In this document: in pieces, positions 27,688 to 37,644 of the stretch
How positions within the stretch are numbered: the first letter of the stretch is position 1
Layout of the letters: every line of letters starts with the position of its first letter
Origin: Thiotrichaceae bacterium UBA973
Lineage (GTDB): Bacteria; Pseudomonadota; Gammaproteobacteria; Eutrophobiales; Eutrophobiaceae
Length of the DNA: 64,000 nucleotides
Direction of reading: 5' to 3'
Assembly (NCBI GenBank): GCA_002292815.1
Contig: DBBX01000007.1
Location: 91,749-155,748, forward strand
Notes under the pieces: generated by a model
Told to the model about the DNA's origin: nothing
What the model saw: the letters and a program-made list of their open reading frames with translations, nothing else
Database searches by the model: none
Translations under genes and position numbers: made by a program

Positions 27688-29051
27688 ATGGGTTCTTCCT
27701 GTTTGAATAATTTCAACATAGCCGCAGCCTTGTCAAAGCATTCTTTATATTCGGCATCGACATCAGAATCCCAAACAATGCCACCACCCGCATTAAAATA
27801 AAGCTGTCCATTATATTTAATCAAGGTTCTTATGCTGATATTACTATCCATGTTTCCATCAAAACCAAGATAAAAAATTGAACCGCAGTATATTGAACGA
27901 CGATGCGGCTCCAGTTCTTCAATGATTTCCATTGATCTGTATTTGGGTGCTCCCGTTATAGAACCACCGGGGAAACATCCACGCATCAAATCAAGTGCGT
28001 CTTTATTGTCTGATAAACGTCCGGTAATAGTACTGACAAGATGATGAACTGTTGCGTAGCTCTCCAACGCAAATAATTTCGGCACAACTACAGAACCTGA
28101 TTCACAAACTTTACTAATATCATTTCTTAACAGATCAACAATCATCAAGTTTTCGGCACGATCTTTTTCGCTTTCTAATAAACACACAGCTAATGCTTTG
28201 TCTTCATAAGCAAACACCGAACGATGCTTTGTGCCTTTGATTGGTTTAGTTTCAACTTGATTACCTGTGACACGTAAGAAACGTTCTGGAGACGAGCTTA
28301 ATACAGCGCCGGTGGGTAAGTTAAGATATGCAGCATAGGGAGCGGGATTAACATTTCGTAACTTTAAATACGCTGACCAACTATCGCCTTCAAAATCGGC
28401 AGCGAATCGCTGCGATAAATTAACCTGATAACAATCACCATCACGTATATATTCTTTAACTTTATTAAAGGCAAGACCATACTGCTCTCTTGATAGATTA
28501 GACTTAACCGCAGAGGTTACTCGATATCCTTTTGTTTCATTAGCTGCTGGCGTTGCAAATAAATCCTGTAATTCCTGCCATATTGATTCTGTTTTATCAA
28601 AACGACAAAAGCTGGCTAGCCATACGCGCCTTAGATGATGATCGACAATAAGCGACCAATCGTAAATGGCCACCGCCATTTCTGGCATCTTGATGTCATG
28701 CTTTGCCGTTTCAGGTAATGTTTCTAATCTACGCCCCAGATCATAGGCTAAATACCCCACTGCACCACCACAAAACGGTAGGCCACTCAGGTTGTTGTCT
28801 TTTTCACCAAGATACTGACTTAAAAGTAGTAAGGGGTCTTCTCTAGAAGTTGTTTCCTTACCATTGTCATTGATATGCGTAACCTCGCCATACGTCTCGA
28901 GCGTGATCGCAGGACGTGAAACAATAATATCGTAACGTCCCATATCAATCTCAGGATAGCCGCTATCAAGAAACATGCTCCAGGGCTCATCTGCTACCAG
29001 AGAGAAAAAATCTGCTGCATTTCGATGATAAGGTAATTCAGAAACTTTCAT
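27684..29051 (-). CDS. pabB: Aminodeoxychorismate synthase component I
   Basis: PabB makes 4-amino-4-deoxychorismate, the precursor of p-aminobenzoate. The 455-residue protein has the anthranilate synthase I N-terminal domain and the chorismate-binding core with ETKPIKGTKHR, LLRNDISKVCESGSV, HLVSTITGRL, FPGGSITGAPKYRSMEII and FNAGGGIVWDSD. Its place between two methanofuran-type genes makes sense because H4MPT synthesis also starts from p-aminobenzoate, in the RFA-P synthase step (MptG, encoded at 43507). Four-base overlaps on both sides show an operon. Confidence 0.88.
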   Translation of the reverse strand: MKVSELPYHRNAADFFSLVADEPWSMFLDSGYPEIDMGRYDIIVSRPAITLETYGEVTHINDNGKETTSREDPLLLLSQYLGEKDNNLSGLPFCGGAVGYLAYDLGRRLETLPETAKHDIKMPEMAVAIYDWSLIVDHHLRRVWLASFCRFDKTESIWQELQDLFATPAANETKGYRVTSAVKSNLSREQYGLAFNKVKEYIRDGDCYQVNLSQRFAADFEGDSWSAYLKLRNVNPAPYAAYLNLPTGAVLSSSPERFLRVTGNQVETKPIKGTKHRSVFAYEDKALAVCLLESEKDRAENLMIVDLLRNDISKVCESGSVVVPKLFALESYATVHHLVSTITGRLSDNKDALDLMRGCFPGGSITGAPKYRSMEIIEELEPHRRSIYCGSIFYLGFDGNMDSNISIRTLIKYNGQLYFNAGGGIVWDSDVDAEYKECFDKAAAMLKLFKQEEPI

Positions 29052-30097
29052 GTTACCACCGAAAGCCGGTTTAACTGTGCCATCGCAACAGCTGGCGCAC
29101 AGGTGTTACATTTATGCGTCAACTCTGAATCAACATCGCATAACTCACTAAACTCCATATAAGAGATGTTTAGTCGTTGTGCGATCTTCTTAACCAGAAA
29201 GCATCCAACACCAGCCCCCACTATTTTTTGATTTTTAGCATCGACATGTGTTAATACTCGAAGAACGGACTTTGTCAGCAACTGCAGCTGCGCTTCTTCA
29301 AAATATTGTGCTAATTTAATCCAGCAGCGATTACTATATTCAAAGTCACTAGCGTCTGTTCCCAGCATTCTGGCAAGACGTCTAATACTACTGACAATGT
29401 CTTTCTCACAGCCATCTGCCGTTTCCATCAAGTCATCACCATCTTCGAGATAACCCAGAACTCTATATACATCCGCTGTATTTGAAAAATATTCTGCTGC
29501 TAAATTTTGCCATTCACCAGCAAAAGGGACTTGTTTCGTTAATGTCATTAATGGCGTTCTAACGGCCCCAGTATAAACCAGTTCGTCAAAACGTAATCGA
29601 CTTTGATCATCAATGCCACGAGCATTAACAAGCTTGTTGCTAAAAGGAATTATATCTGTCGTCGTACTTCCAACATCAACAAACAAACCGGCATCTACCA
29701 ATGACGCAGCATAAGTCGCACTAGCATGCCAATTTGCCGAAGCAAGTTGTTCAAGTCTATGACTGGCATTACTTAAACTCGACACCCCGCCATTTATTGC
29801 ATATAGGCTTATGTTGCTTCCGAGTACTTTTTCACATAAATTTATTATCGCCACCATTCCTGACTGTCTATCTTTGAATATATCAACTAGCTCTGCAGTC
29901 ATTGTTAATGCATGAGACAGCGTGCCATCAGGCAATCTGTCTATTAATTTAGGAAACGCCTCTTCAAGCTGCTCTAAACCTTGCCAAAGAGGCGTAGCAA
30001 ATTGTTCTACCAACTTTACTTTCCCAGAGGCATCGACGCTTGCAACCTTAAGATGCGCACCGCCAATATCCCAGCCTATGTAATTTGAAACTTTCAT
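29048..30097 (-). CDS. H4MPT-linked C1 pathway protein, MfnF-like (hydantoinase/acetate-kinase-type fold)
   Basis: This 349-residue protein has the ASKHA-type nucleotide fold of the family seen only with H4MPT/methanofuran pathways: YIGWDIGGAHLKVA at the start, LFVDVGSTTTDIIPF in the middle and KIVGAGVGCFLVKKIA near the end. In archaea the homologue MfnF joins the furan and tyramine-glutamate halves of methanofuran. By analogy it should do so for bacterial methylofuran. The four-base overlap with pabB supports co-expression. Confidence 0.75.
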   Translation of the reverse strand: MKVSNYIGWDIGGAHLKVASVDASGKVKLVEQFATPLWQGLEQLEEAFPKLIDRLPDGTLSHALTMTAELVDIFKDRQSGMVAIINLCEKVLGSNISLYAINGGVSSLSNASHRLEQLASANWHASATYAASLVDAGLFVDVGSTTTDIIPFSNKLVNARGIDDQSRLRFDELVYTGAVRTPLMTLTKQVPFAGEWQNLAAEYFSNTADVYRVLGYLEDGDDLMETADGCEKDIVSSIRRLARMLGTDASDFEYSNRCWIKLAQYFEEAQLQLLTKSVLRVLTHVDAKNQKIVGAGVGCFLVKKIAQRLNISYMEFSELCDVDSELTHKCNTCAPAVAMAQLNRLSVVT

Positions 30098-30104
30098 ATA
30101 ATTT

Positions 30105-31082
30105 TTAAATATTTATTCTTATTGGTACTGCTGCCGTGAGATCAATATCAGGCAATTCTTTTTCAAGAAACGTATCTAATATTATTTTAGTCATATTACA
30201 ACCTAATGATTTAGATAATCCTGCATAGGCAGTTGTGAATCTTGGATTGATCTCTAACAGGATCAATTCATTATCGACCTCAATCATATCAACTCCGATA
30301 TATCCAGCAAAACCCGAAATATTGGAAACGATGCTAGTGGCTAAAGCCATCATTTTATCTTTTAAAAATAAACATTCATTTACACCTATAGCAGACAAAC
30401 TGACAACGTCATCTTTAAAAACAACATATTGCTCATTACATGACAACAACCTGACATCATCATCATAAACCAGTAATGACATGCTCATATGCCTGCCATG
30501 AATAAAAGGTTGCACCACAAAATTGTTATATTTATATTCTGCGGCAATTTCAGTCAGTCTGTTTTTATCATTAATGAAATAGCAAGCCTCTCCACCGACA
30601 CCATCATCTGGTTTTATAACCCAACCAGTTTGACTAACAGGGATGTCATCGCCCAGTGTTCTTGTATCAACAATATTAATATTTGCCTCTGAAAGGAGCC
30701 TGCTTGTCAGTAACTTGCTTGCGGCAATTCTTATAGCACGAGGACTTGAACCTATGAATATTTTCCCGTTTCTAATAAATTCTTCTGCTAGTTTAGCTAA
30801 ACAATCGTCTGTTTCAGGTGCAATCAGCCACGCAATATCAGACTCATTAATGTAATTGTGCAATTCTTCTTCCAGCGACTCCTGAACAATATACTGCTTA
30901 GCTTTAGCTTCGCATGAACCTAGCCTTTTATCTCTGGTTAACGATATATCAGAATATCCAGCCTCAATTAATTCATTCAATAATGTTTGCATCATGATCT
31001 CGCCTTCCCTGACTAAAGTTTCTGGTAAGGCTTGTCCAGATAGTCCACCTCCTGTGATAAACTCAAATAAAAAATGACGCAT
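30105..31082 (-). CDS. ATP-grasp ligase, probable MfnD-like tyramine/tyrosine-glutamate ligase
   Basis: This 325-residue ATP-grasp protein starts MRHFLFEFITGGGLSG and has the ATP-grasp core GWVIKPDDGVGGEACYF, VVQPFIHGRHMSMSLLV, and the metal-binding end YIGVDMIEVDNELILLEINPRFTTAY. Homologues lie in the H4MPT clusters of methylotrophs, and the archaeal relative MfnD ligates glutamate to tyramine for methanofuran. It heads the minus-strand operon with the MfnF-like gene, pabB and the MfnE-like kinase. Its start codon is only seven bases from that of the divergent HisA-like gene. Confidence 0.7.
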   Translation of the reverse strand: MRHFLFEFITGGGLSGQALPETLVREGEIMMQTLLNELIEAGYSDISLTRDKRLGSCEAKAKQYIVQESLEEELHNYINESDIAWLIAPETDDCLAKLAEEFIRNGKIFIGSSPRAIRIAASKLLTSRLLSEANINIVDTRTLGDDIPVSQTGWVIKPDDGVGGEACYFINDKNRLTEIAAEYKYNNFVVQPFIHGRHMSMSLLVYDDDVRLLSCNEQYVVFKDDVVSLSAIGVNECLFLKDKMMALATSIVSNISGFAGYIGVDMIEVDNELILLEINPRFTTAYAGLSKSLGCNMTKIILDTFLEKELPDIDLTAAVPIRINI

Positions 31083-31089
31083 TGTTATT

Positions 31090-31794
31090 ATGTTAATTAT
31101 TCCAGTTCTTGATCTAAGTCGCGGTTTGGTTGTTCATGCAATACATGGCGATAGACATCTCTATAAACCCGTCACATCAGTCATATCATCAAGTTCTAAA
31201 CCAGAATCAGTCCTGTCTGCATTTTTGGAATTATACCCTTTCAAAATAATTTATATTGCTGATCTTGATGCTATTCAAGGAACAGGCAATCAGGCCACAT
31301 TGATCGAAAAACTCTCATCTAGGTTTGATCAGTGTGAGTTCTGGGTGGATGCGGGGATAGCTGCCATACAAGATGATAACAATCATTTTGATGGCGACAA
31401 TATAAAACTAATTTTAGGTTCAGAAAATAAATTACCGTCTGAGTTGCTTACGGAAATCCTCAACAAAAACCCGGACATCCTATTGTCTCTTGATTTTAAT
31501 GAAGCCGGCTTACTGGGTAATTCCTATTTACTCGATGATACAAATCTATGGCCCAAACAGCTTATTGTCATGATGCTTCACCGAGTCGGTTTAAATAAAG
31601 GCGTTGATAGCGAGTGTCTGAATAATATCTTAAGGATTGGAAGCAAGCATAATATATTTGCAGCGGGTGGAATACACAATCTAAATGACCTTTATCAATT
31701 AAAGAAAACCGAAATTAAAGGAGTATTGCTTGCTTCTGCACTGCACAACGGTTCAATATCGCAAGATGAGTTACATTTATTTAGTAAACAATAA
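31090..31794 (+). CDS. HisA/HisF-related TIM-barrel protein of the H4MPT gene cluster
   Basis: This 234-residue protein has the beta-alpha barrel pattern of the HisA/HisF family: IIPVLDLSRGLVVHAIHGDR at the N terminus (HisA-type D in VLDL), IIYIADLDAIQGTGNQ in strand 3-4 and FAAGGIHNLNDL in the C-terminal phosphate loop. This "hisAF-related" subgroup occurs with H4MPT genes in archaea and methylotrophs. Histidine synthesis is unlikely because no other his genes are near. A role in making the C1 coenzymes is inferred from context. No ribosome-binding site fits in the seven-base gap to the divergent gene. Confidence 0.7.
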   Translation: MLIIPVLDLSRGLVVHAIHGDRHLYKPVTSVISSSSKPESVLSAFLELYPFKIIYIADLDAIQGTGNQATLIEKLSSRFDQCEFWVDAGIAAIQDDNNHFDGDNIKLILGSENKLPSELLTEILNKNPDILLSLDFNEAGLLGNSYLLDDTNLWPKQLIVMMLHRVGLNKGVDSECLNNILRIGSKHNIFAAGGIHNLNDLYQLKKTEIKGVLLASALHNGSISQDELHLFSKQ

Positions 31795-31806
31795 TTTGTA
31801 ATCAAA

Positions 31807-31826
31807 AAAGCCTGCGCACTGGCTTT
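31807..31826 (+). terminator. Weak hairpin after the HisA-like gene
   Basis: AAAGCC-TGCGCACT-GGCTTT forms a short stem 13 bases after the gene end, preceded by an A run but without a T run behind. It is a possible terminator only. Confidence 0.3.
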
Positions 31827-32016
31827 AAACACCTTCGCTTCCAATTCAGATTGGCGATATACTTTATGCACTACGTTTCAATTTGGAACTGGCTTGGTAT
31901 CGGCACAGCGATAATTAACAGCGTCAAGACTGCATTTATATAGGCATGAGCAATGTCATGAGTTCAAACATTTATCAAAAAACACGTACTGACCTGCCGG
32001 CAGCAAGGGGCTCGTT

Positions 32017-35000
32017 TTGAAACATCGTCTATCCTCTTTGTCTATTGCTTCTTTTTTTCAGTATTTAGTCATTCTGTTGATATTTGCTCTCATGCCCGCT
32101 ATCTGTTTTACACCAGGTCAACTGCCGCTTAAAGTTGGCATCTACGACAATCCTCCCTTCGTTTTTATAGATGACAAGGGGACTCCCAGAGGTTTTGACA
32201 TCGAAATGCTCAACGATGTCGCTGCCCAGGAAGGCTGGTCGCTCGAATATGTCTTTGACGATTGGTCTGTTTTGCTGGACAAAACCCGCATCGGAGAAAT
32301 TGATCTGCTTATGGGGATCGCCTATACGGAAGAACGCGACAAGTTCCTGGACTTTGGTGATGTTGAATTTTTCTCTACTTGGGGTGCGGTCTCTGCCCTT
32401 CCTGAATCAAATATTCAGGACATTACTGATCTAGACGGCAAGCCCATCGGGCTGCTTAAAAATGATAAAATAGCTGAAGACTTCAAGCAGCATTGTTTAC
32501 ATGTTGGTATACAGCCTGTCTTTCTTGAAGTGAATACCTATGCCGAAGCGTTTAAATTAATAGAATCCGGCGAAGTATTTGCCAGTATCAGCAGCAACAT
32601 TTATGCATTACGTCATGCCAAAAAATTTAATGCTCAATTGGCACCAATTGAATTTGCTCCAACCCTCAGTACGCTTGCCTTTCCTGTAGGCCGTCACAAG
32701 GAAATTTCAAGAACCATTAGCAACCGCGTCTGGCGATTAAAGAGAAACAAATCTTCAATTTATTATCGTCTCTATGACCGATGGTTCAGTGGAGAGAAAT
32801 TGATTGGACTGACACATGATGAACATGCCTGGATAAAAAAACATCCCGTTATACGTCTCGCCCTGATGTCAGACAATCCACCCTATCATTTCCTTGATAG
32901 CAATGGGAAGTTCTCCGGTCTGGCAGCTGACTTTTTTCAACTCTTCCAAAATGATTTAGATATAAAAATAGAGGTCGTCACCGCCACAAGCGAAAAAGAA
33001 GTGCTAGACATGCTTGCCAATAAAGAAGTTGATGTCGTTCCATCGCTAAGCCCGCTTCCTGAACATGAACAACATATGCTTTTTTCTGATGACTTCCTTC
33101 GCTACAGTTATGCCATCGTAGCGCGCAGAGGAGACACTACAATTCAAGACGAGTCTGACATGTCCAGTAAACGGGTCGTGCTCCTAAAAGATTTTGTCGC
33201 AAATGATGCCTTGCTTAGAAGACATCCAGATTTAGATTATTCATACGCAGCAACACCATTCGCAGCACTACTTCAGGTTGCTGAAGGTAAGGCCGACGCC
33301 ACCGTGTTATTACATGCGGCTTCAGTTGATTTGATGAACCGCAATGAGATATTCGATCTCGAAATAAAAACTGTATTACCCTGGGGAGGAGGCAAAGGCA
33401 GCATTGGGGTAAGAAAGGACTGGCCTGAGTTCGTATCTATTTTGAACAAAGAGTTAAAAGCAACTCCTGAAAATAAAAAAACAAACATCTTCAACAAATG
33501 GGTCTATCCCGAACGTCGCAAACTTGATATTAAGCGGATAACGCTTACTGAAGAAGAAAAAGTCTGGCTTAGAAAATATGGAGAAATAACACTTGGTTTT
33601 ACACCAAATATTGAGCCCCTGATAGTTGTCGACGAAGATGGAAGCCTTTCTGGTATTATCGTCGACATCTATGATGAGCTCGAAAAACTCACCGGTTTAA
33701 AGGTCAATATCAAAAGTGGTAACTGGCCTTCAACAATCGAAAAAGTTAAACAAGGAAAGATTAATGGACTGCTAGCCTCACCACCCGCTTTTGCAGAATC
33801 GATTGACTTGCCTTATTCAACATCGATAGTAAAAGGCACTCCTGCAATCTTTGCCAGAACCGATGCACCGTTTGAAATCAACAGCATCGATGACCTGATT
33901 GGGAAAAGGATTGCCGTACATAAGGGTATCGATGTTATAGAAAAAACCTTAGCCCAATACAAAGACAAGATTGAGATCATCGAAACCGGATCTGCTCAAG
34001 AGATGATGACACTGGTACTTCGGGGTAGAGCCGATATCGCCTTTGGGCTCAGCTATCATAATTATCTTATTGGAAAGCATTTTCTTGTTGATATTGCGCC
34101 AGTCTACTTTTTGAAGCAATACAGTGCCGTTGGGGTTGCTTCCATAAGCAGTGAATCATCAGAGGTGGTCTCGATAATGAACAAAGGACTAGCCGCTATT
34201 GATCAAGCCAAGGTCAATGCTACTGTCAACACATGGACGCGATTAAAAGAAAAGGTAAAAACTACTCCGCTTGTGCTGACGGCAAAAGATAAGGCTTGGC
34301 TAGAAGCCTATCCTAATCTTGCTCAGTTGGCATTTCGAATCAGACAACAGGTTCAGTTGAGCGCCAGCGAGCATAAATGGCTTTCAACCAGACTCAGGAT
34401 TCCTGTTCAGGTGGGAGACTACCCGCCCTTTCACTTTGTCGCAGATGACACGCCCCAGGGTATCTCTATAGACTATGTACGCGTCATGTGTATCGCTCAC
34501 GACCTTGAGTGTGACTTTGCACAGGGGCTTACCACTTCTGAATCCATTGATTCAATGCAAAGCCCGGGTGGTATCGCAATTCAACCTGGCTGGCAACGAA
34601 ATGCTGGTCGAGAACAACTGGCGAGCTTTACCCAGCCCTATGTCGCCTCTCCGTTTGTAATATTCCAACGACAGCATAGTGATCGCATCTTACATATGGA
34701 GGATCTCCTCGGTAAACGCGTGGTGGTGGAGAGAAATTATGCTATCCATGATTTATTGAAAAAGCAGTTTCCCGACTTAGACTTAATCGAAACTGATTTT
34801 ACCACTGAGGCACTGAAAACATTGGCTGCAGGGCAAGCGGATGCTTATGTGAGCAACCTGATGTCGGGACATTATTTGAGCTTTGAACTTGGTTTACCAA
34901 ATATCGTGGTTGCGGCACCCGCACCCTTCAAACCTAATAACCTCTCGATCGCGGTGCGTAAGGATTGGCCGGAATTGGCCTCTATTATCGACAAAAGCAT

Positions 35001-36624
35001 CATCGCCATGACAGCAGATGAGCATAAAAACATCCGTAACCGCTGGATGACGGTAGACTTTCAACAGAAGACTGATTACGAGTTAGTGTGGAAAATAGCA
35101 CTAGGGTTTCTGATTATCTTGTCGGTGGCACTGGCATGGGTTCAGGTTATGAGACGACAGACAGCGGCATTATCTGAAAGTGAAGTCCGACTGAGGAAGG
35201 CAAGAGATGATGCAGATAACGCCAACAGAGCCAAAAGTACCTTTCTGGCTAATATGTCCCATGAATTACGTACACCTCTCAATGCGATTCTTGGTTTTTC
35301 CGAGATGCTGAGTCGTGACGTCGAGATAACGGGTAGTAAAAAAGAGAAGATCACTATCATTAATCACAGTGGCGAGCATTTACTGGAGATGATTAACGAC
35401 GTACTGGATTTGTCAAAGATCGAGGCGGGTCGAGTAGAACTGGAACCCCAAGCTTTCGATTTACTGCGGATGCTACAGGATATTGGACTTATGTTTGAGG
35501 CTCGTGCAGAGAACGCCGGACTGCATTTTTATCTGGATCTCGATTCTTCACTTGCTCAATATATAACTTCTGATGTTAACAAATTGCGTCAAATTTTATT
35601 CAACCTACTCGGCAACGCTGTGAAATTCACTACCCAAGGTAGTATCACCCTGAGAACATCGACAGAACCTATTAAGGGTGATTCAAGCATGCTCGCACTA
35701 AAGCTTGAGGTTAAGGACACAGGAACGGGCATAGAACCAGAACTCATGGAGAGAATTTTTGAGCCTTTTGTTCAGGCGAAGAGATTTAAAACGAATACTA
35801 AAGGCACTGGTCTAGGATTGGCTATCAGTAAATCGTTCGTCGAATTACTGAGTGGAGATATTAGCGCAGAGAGTGAAATTGGCAAAGGGTCTGTATTTCA
35901 TGTCAGCATACCCGTCGCTTTAGCCAAGGCGGCGGAGGTTGTTGATGTAAAGGCAATCAGACCAATTGTTCTGGGATTGGAGCTTGGACAACCTGCATGG
36001 CGAATACTGGTGGTGGAAGATAGTGCAGAAAACCGGTTGTTACTAAGTAGTATCTTGCATCAGGCAGGTTTTGAGACAAGAGAGGCCGAAAATGGTGAAG
36101 AGGCCGTTACTATGTTCCAAGAGTGGCAACCTCACTTCATCTGGATGGATATGCGTATGCCCGTAATGGATGGCTATGAAGCCACTTCAACAATACGTGA
36201 ACTACCCGGTGGTGATGCCGTTAAGATAGTCGCTATCACTGCCAGTGCATTCAAAGAACAACGTCAAAACATATTAGCAGCGGGCTGTGACGACGTCGTA
36301 CACAAACCAGTCCAGAGTCACGAGATCTTCGAATCTATGTCACAACAGTTGGGTGCCCGTTATATCTATGAGGAACAGAGTCGAACGTCTTTGGCAGAAT
36401 CTGTTAATGTTACGGCTGAAATGGTCGCCGGATTGCCCGCTTATTTAAGAGAAGCATTGCGGCAACCGGCACAATACCTGGATGCCTCTGCGACCAATCA
36501 AGTGGTTGAACGTATTCGCAGCAAGCACCCCGAGACCGCAGAGGGCCTACAATTACTGGTAGAGGAGTTCAGCTTCGATCAAATAATGAAACTGCTCAAC
36601 GAGAGTGATCGTATGCATCATTAA
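32017..36624 (+). CDS. Hybrid sensor histidine kinase with four periplasmic binding domains (BvgS/EvgS-like)
   Basis: This 1535-residue membrane sensor has a signal segment (1-35), four SBP_bac_3-like solute-binding domains in the periplasm (about 36-260, 280-500, 525-745 and 790-1015), one membrane helix (about 1023-1045), a short coiled coil, a HisKA domain with phospho-His H1082 in MSHELRTPLNAIL, an HATPase domain (GTGLGLAISKSF) and a receiver domain with D1378 in IWMDMRMPVMDG. A C-terminal tail of about 90 residues follows. The linker motif L(T/S)xxExxWL recurs at 266, 509, 754 and 781; the last interval is only 27 residues. TTG start with an AAGGGG box six bases upstream. Ligands are unknown. 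Confidence 0.88.
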   Translation: MKHRLSSLSIASFFQYLVILLIFALMPAICFTPGQLPLKVGIYDNPPFVFIDDKGTPRGFDIEMLNDVAAQEGWSLEYVFDDWSVLLDKTRIGEIDLLMGIAYTEERDKFLDFGDVEFFSTWGAVSALPESNIQDITDLDGKPIGLLKNDKIAEDFKQHCLHVGIQPVFLEVNTYAEAFKLIESGEVFASISSNIYALRHAKKFNAQLAPIEFAPTLSTLAFPVGRHKEISRTISNRVWRLKRNKSSIYYRLYDRWFSGEKLIGLTHDEHAWIKKHPVIRLALMSDNPPYHFLDSNGKFSGLAADFFQLFQNDLDIKIEVVTATSEKEVLDMLANKEVDVVPSLSPLPEHEQHMLFSDDFLRYSYAIVARRGDTTIQDESDMSSKRVVLLKDFVANDALLRRHPDLDYSYAATPFAALLQVAEGKADATVLLHAASVDLMNRNEIFDLEIKTVLPWGGGKGSIGVRKDWPEFVSILNKELKATPENKKTNIFNKWVYPERRKLDIKRITLTEEEKVWLRKYGEITLGFTPNIEPLIVVDEDGSLSGIIVDIYDELEKLTGLKVNIKSGNWPSTIEKVKQGKINGLLASPPAFAESIDLPYSTSIVKGTPAIFARTDAPFEINSIDDLIGKRIAVHKGIDVIEKTLAQYKDKIEIIETGSAQEMMTLVLRGRADIAFGLSYHNYLIGKHFLVDIAPVYFLKQYSAVGVASISSESSEVVSIMNKGLAAIDQAKVNATVNTWTRLKEKVKTTPLVLTAKDKAWLEAYPNLAQLAFRIRQQVQLSASEHKWLSTRLRIPVQVGDYPPFHFVADDTPQGISIDYVRVMCIAHDLECDFAQGLTTSESIDSMQSPGGIAIQPGWQRNAGREQLASFTQPYVASPFVIFQRQHSDRILHMEDLLGKRVVVERNYAIHDLLKKQFPDLDLIETDFTTEALKTLAAGQADAYVSNLMSGHYLSFELGLPNIVVAAPAPFKPNNLSIAVRKDWPELASIIDKSIIAMTADEHKNIRNRWMTVDFQQKTDYELVWKIALGFLIILSVALAWVQVMRRQTAALSESEVRLRKARDDADNANRAKSTFLANMSHELRTPLNAILGFSEMLSRDVEITGSKKEKITIINHSGEHLLEMINDVLDLSKIEAGRVELEPQAFDLLRMLQDIGLMFEARAENAGLHFYLDLDSSLAQYITSDVNKLRQILFNLLGNAVKFTTQGSITLRTSTEPIKGDSSMLALKLEVKDTGTGIEPELMERIFEPFVQAKRFKTNTKGTGLGLAISKSFVELLSGDISAESEIGKGSVFHVSIPVALAKAAEVVDVKAIRPIVLGLELGQPAWRILVVEDSAENRLLLSSILHQAGFETREAENGEEAVTMFQEWQPHFIWMDMRMPVMDGYEATSTIRELPGGDAVKIVAITASAFKEQRQNILAAGCDDVVHKPVQSHEIFESMSQQLGARYIYEEQSRTSLAESVNVTAEMVAGLPAYLREALRQPAQYLDASATNQVVERIRSKHPETAEGLQLLVEEFSFDQIMKLLNESDRMHH

Positions 36625-36708
36625 ACTACCAATCAGCTGATAATTGTGAAAAACTATGCTGATTAGGAATAATCATAGATACTCATTATAACTTGAGAGA
36701 AACTAATA

Positions 36709-37644
36709 ATGGTCAATCGTGGTGAAGTGATGATCGTTGATGATACGCCCGCTAACCTGCAGTTGTTGGCTGGCCTGCTGGAGGACGAAGGTTACATGGT
36801 GCGTCCGACTCGCGTTCCAGAAATGGCGATTGAATCAGCACTAGCCAATCCTCCCAATCTTATCCTGCTAGATATAATGATGCCGGGAATGGATGGCTTC
36901 GAAGTGTGTCGACAGCTAAAACAGAATGAGAACACAGCAGATGTTCCCATTATCTTTATTACTGCCCTACAGGAAACACAAGATAGACTGCGCGGATTTG
37001 AAGTCGGGGCCGTGGACTTTATCACCAAACCAATTCGACGCGGCGATGTGCTGGCGCGCGTAGCTGCTCAACTCGTACTTTATCAAATGGGTGAAAGTCG
37101 AAAAGAGACTGTTGACTTGCGCAGCAAGGAATTACAAGAGAGTGAGAGCAAATACAGAACAGTTTTTGAAACATCAAACGATGCCATCATACTGCTTAAT
37201 GAGAATACCTGCTTCGATTGTAACTCAGCTGCATTGGAATTATTTGACTATACATCTCGTGAAGATTTTATAGACTCCAAACTCAACGAATTTTCACCCC
37301 CTACACAACCAGATGGTAGAGATTCAGAAGAAGTCGTAAATGAGATGATATCGCTAGCATTCCAAAAAAATACGCACTCATTCGAATGGATTTACCGTCG
37401 CGCTACAGGAGAGGATTTTCCTGCGGAAATACTGCTAACTCATTTGATATTAAATGGCCGGGATGTGATACAAGCAACTGTCTGGGATATTAGCAAACGA
37501 AAACAGATCGAATTCGCACTAAAGAAAAGTGAGGAAAGACTTCAGGTTATCGGCGCTGGAACTCAGGACCCGACACCCTTTATAGATGATGCTGAAGATT
37601 CTACTCTTAGTGACACAGCAGATAAAAATCATCGTCATCACTGA
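36709..37644 (+). CDS. Response-regulator receiver protein with PAS domain, no output domain
   Basis: This 311-residue protein has an N-terminal receiver domain (MIVDDTPANLQLLAG; phospho-Asp D55 in LLDIMMPGMDG; the conserved Lys in DFITKPI) and a PAS domain (about 143-275, SKYRTVFETSNDAIILLNENT). After the PAS segment and a KxEERLQVIG linker it ends in about 30 low-complexity residues (HRHH at the end). It may be a stand-alone signalling relay or a kinase that has lost its transmitter. It follows the hybrid kinase by 84 bases and is presumably its partner. Confidence 0.8.
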   Translation: MVNRGEVMIVDDTPANLQLLAGLLEDEGYMVRPTRVPEMAIESALANPPNLILLDIMMPGMDGFEVCRQLKQNENTADVPIIFITALQETQDRLRGFEVGAVDFITKPIRRGDVLARVAAQLVLYQMGESRKETVDLRSKELQESESKYRTVFETSNDAIILLNENTCFDCNSAALELFDYTSREDFIDSKLNEFSPPTQPDGRDSEEVVNEMISLAFQKNTHSFEWIYRRATGEDFPAEILLTHLILNGRDVIQATVWDISKRKQIEFALKKSEERLQVIGAGTQDPTPFIDDAEDSTLSDTADKNHRHH

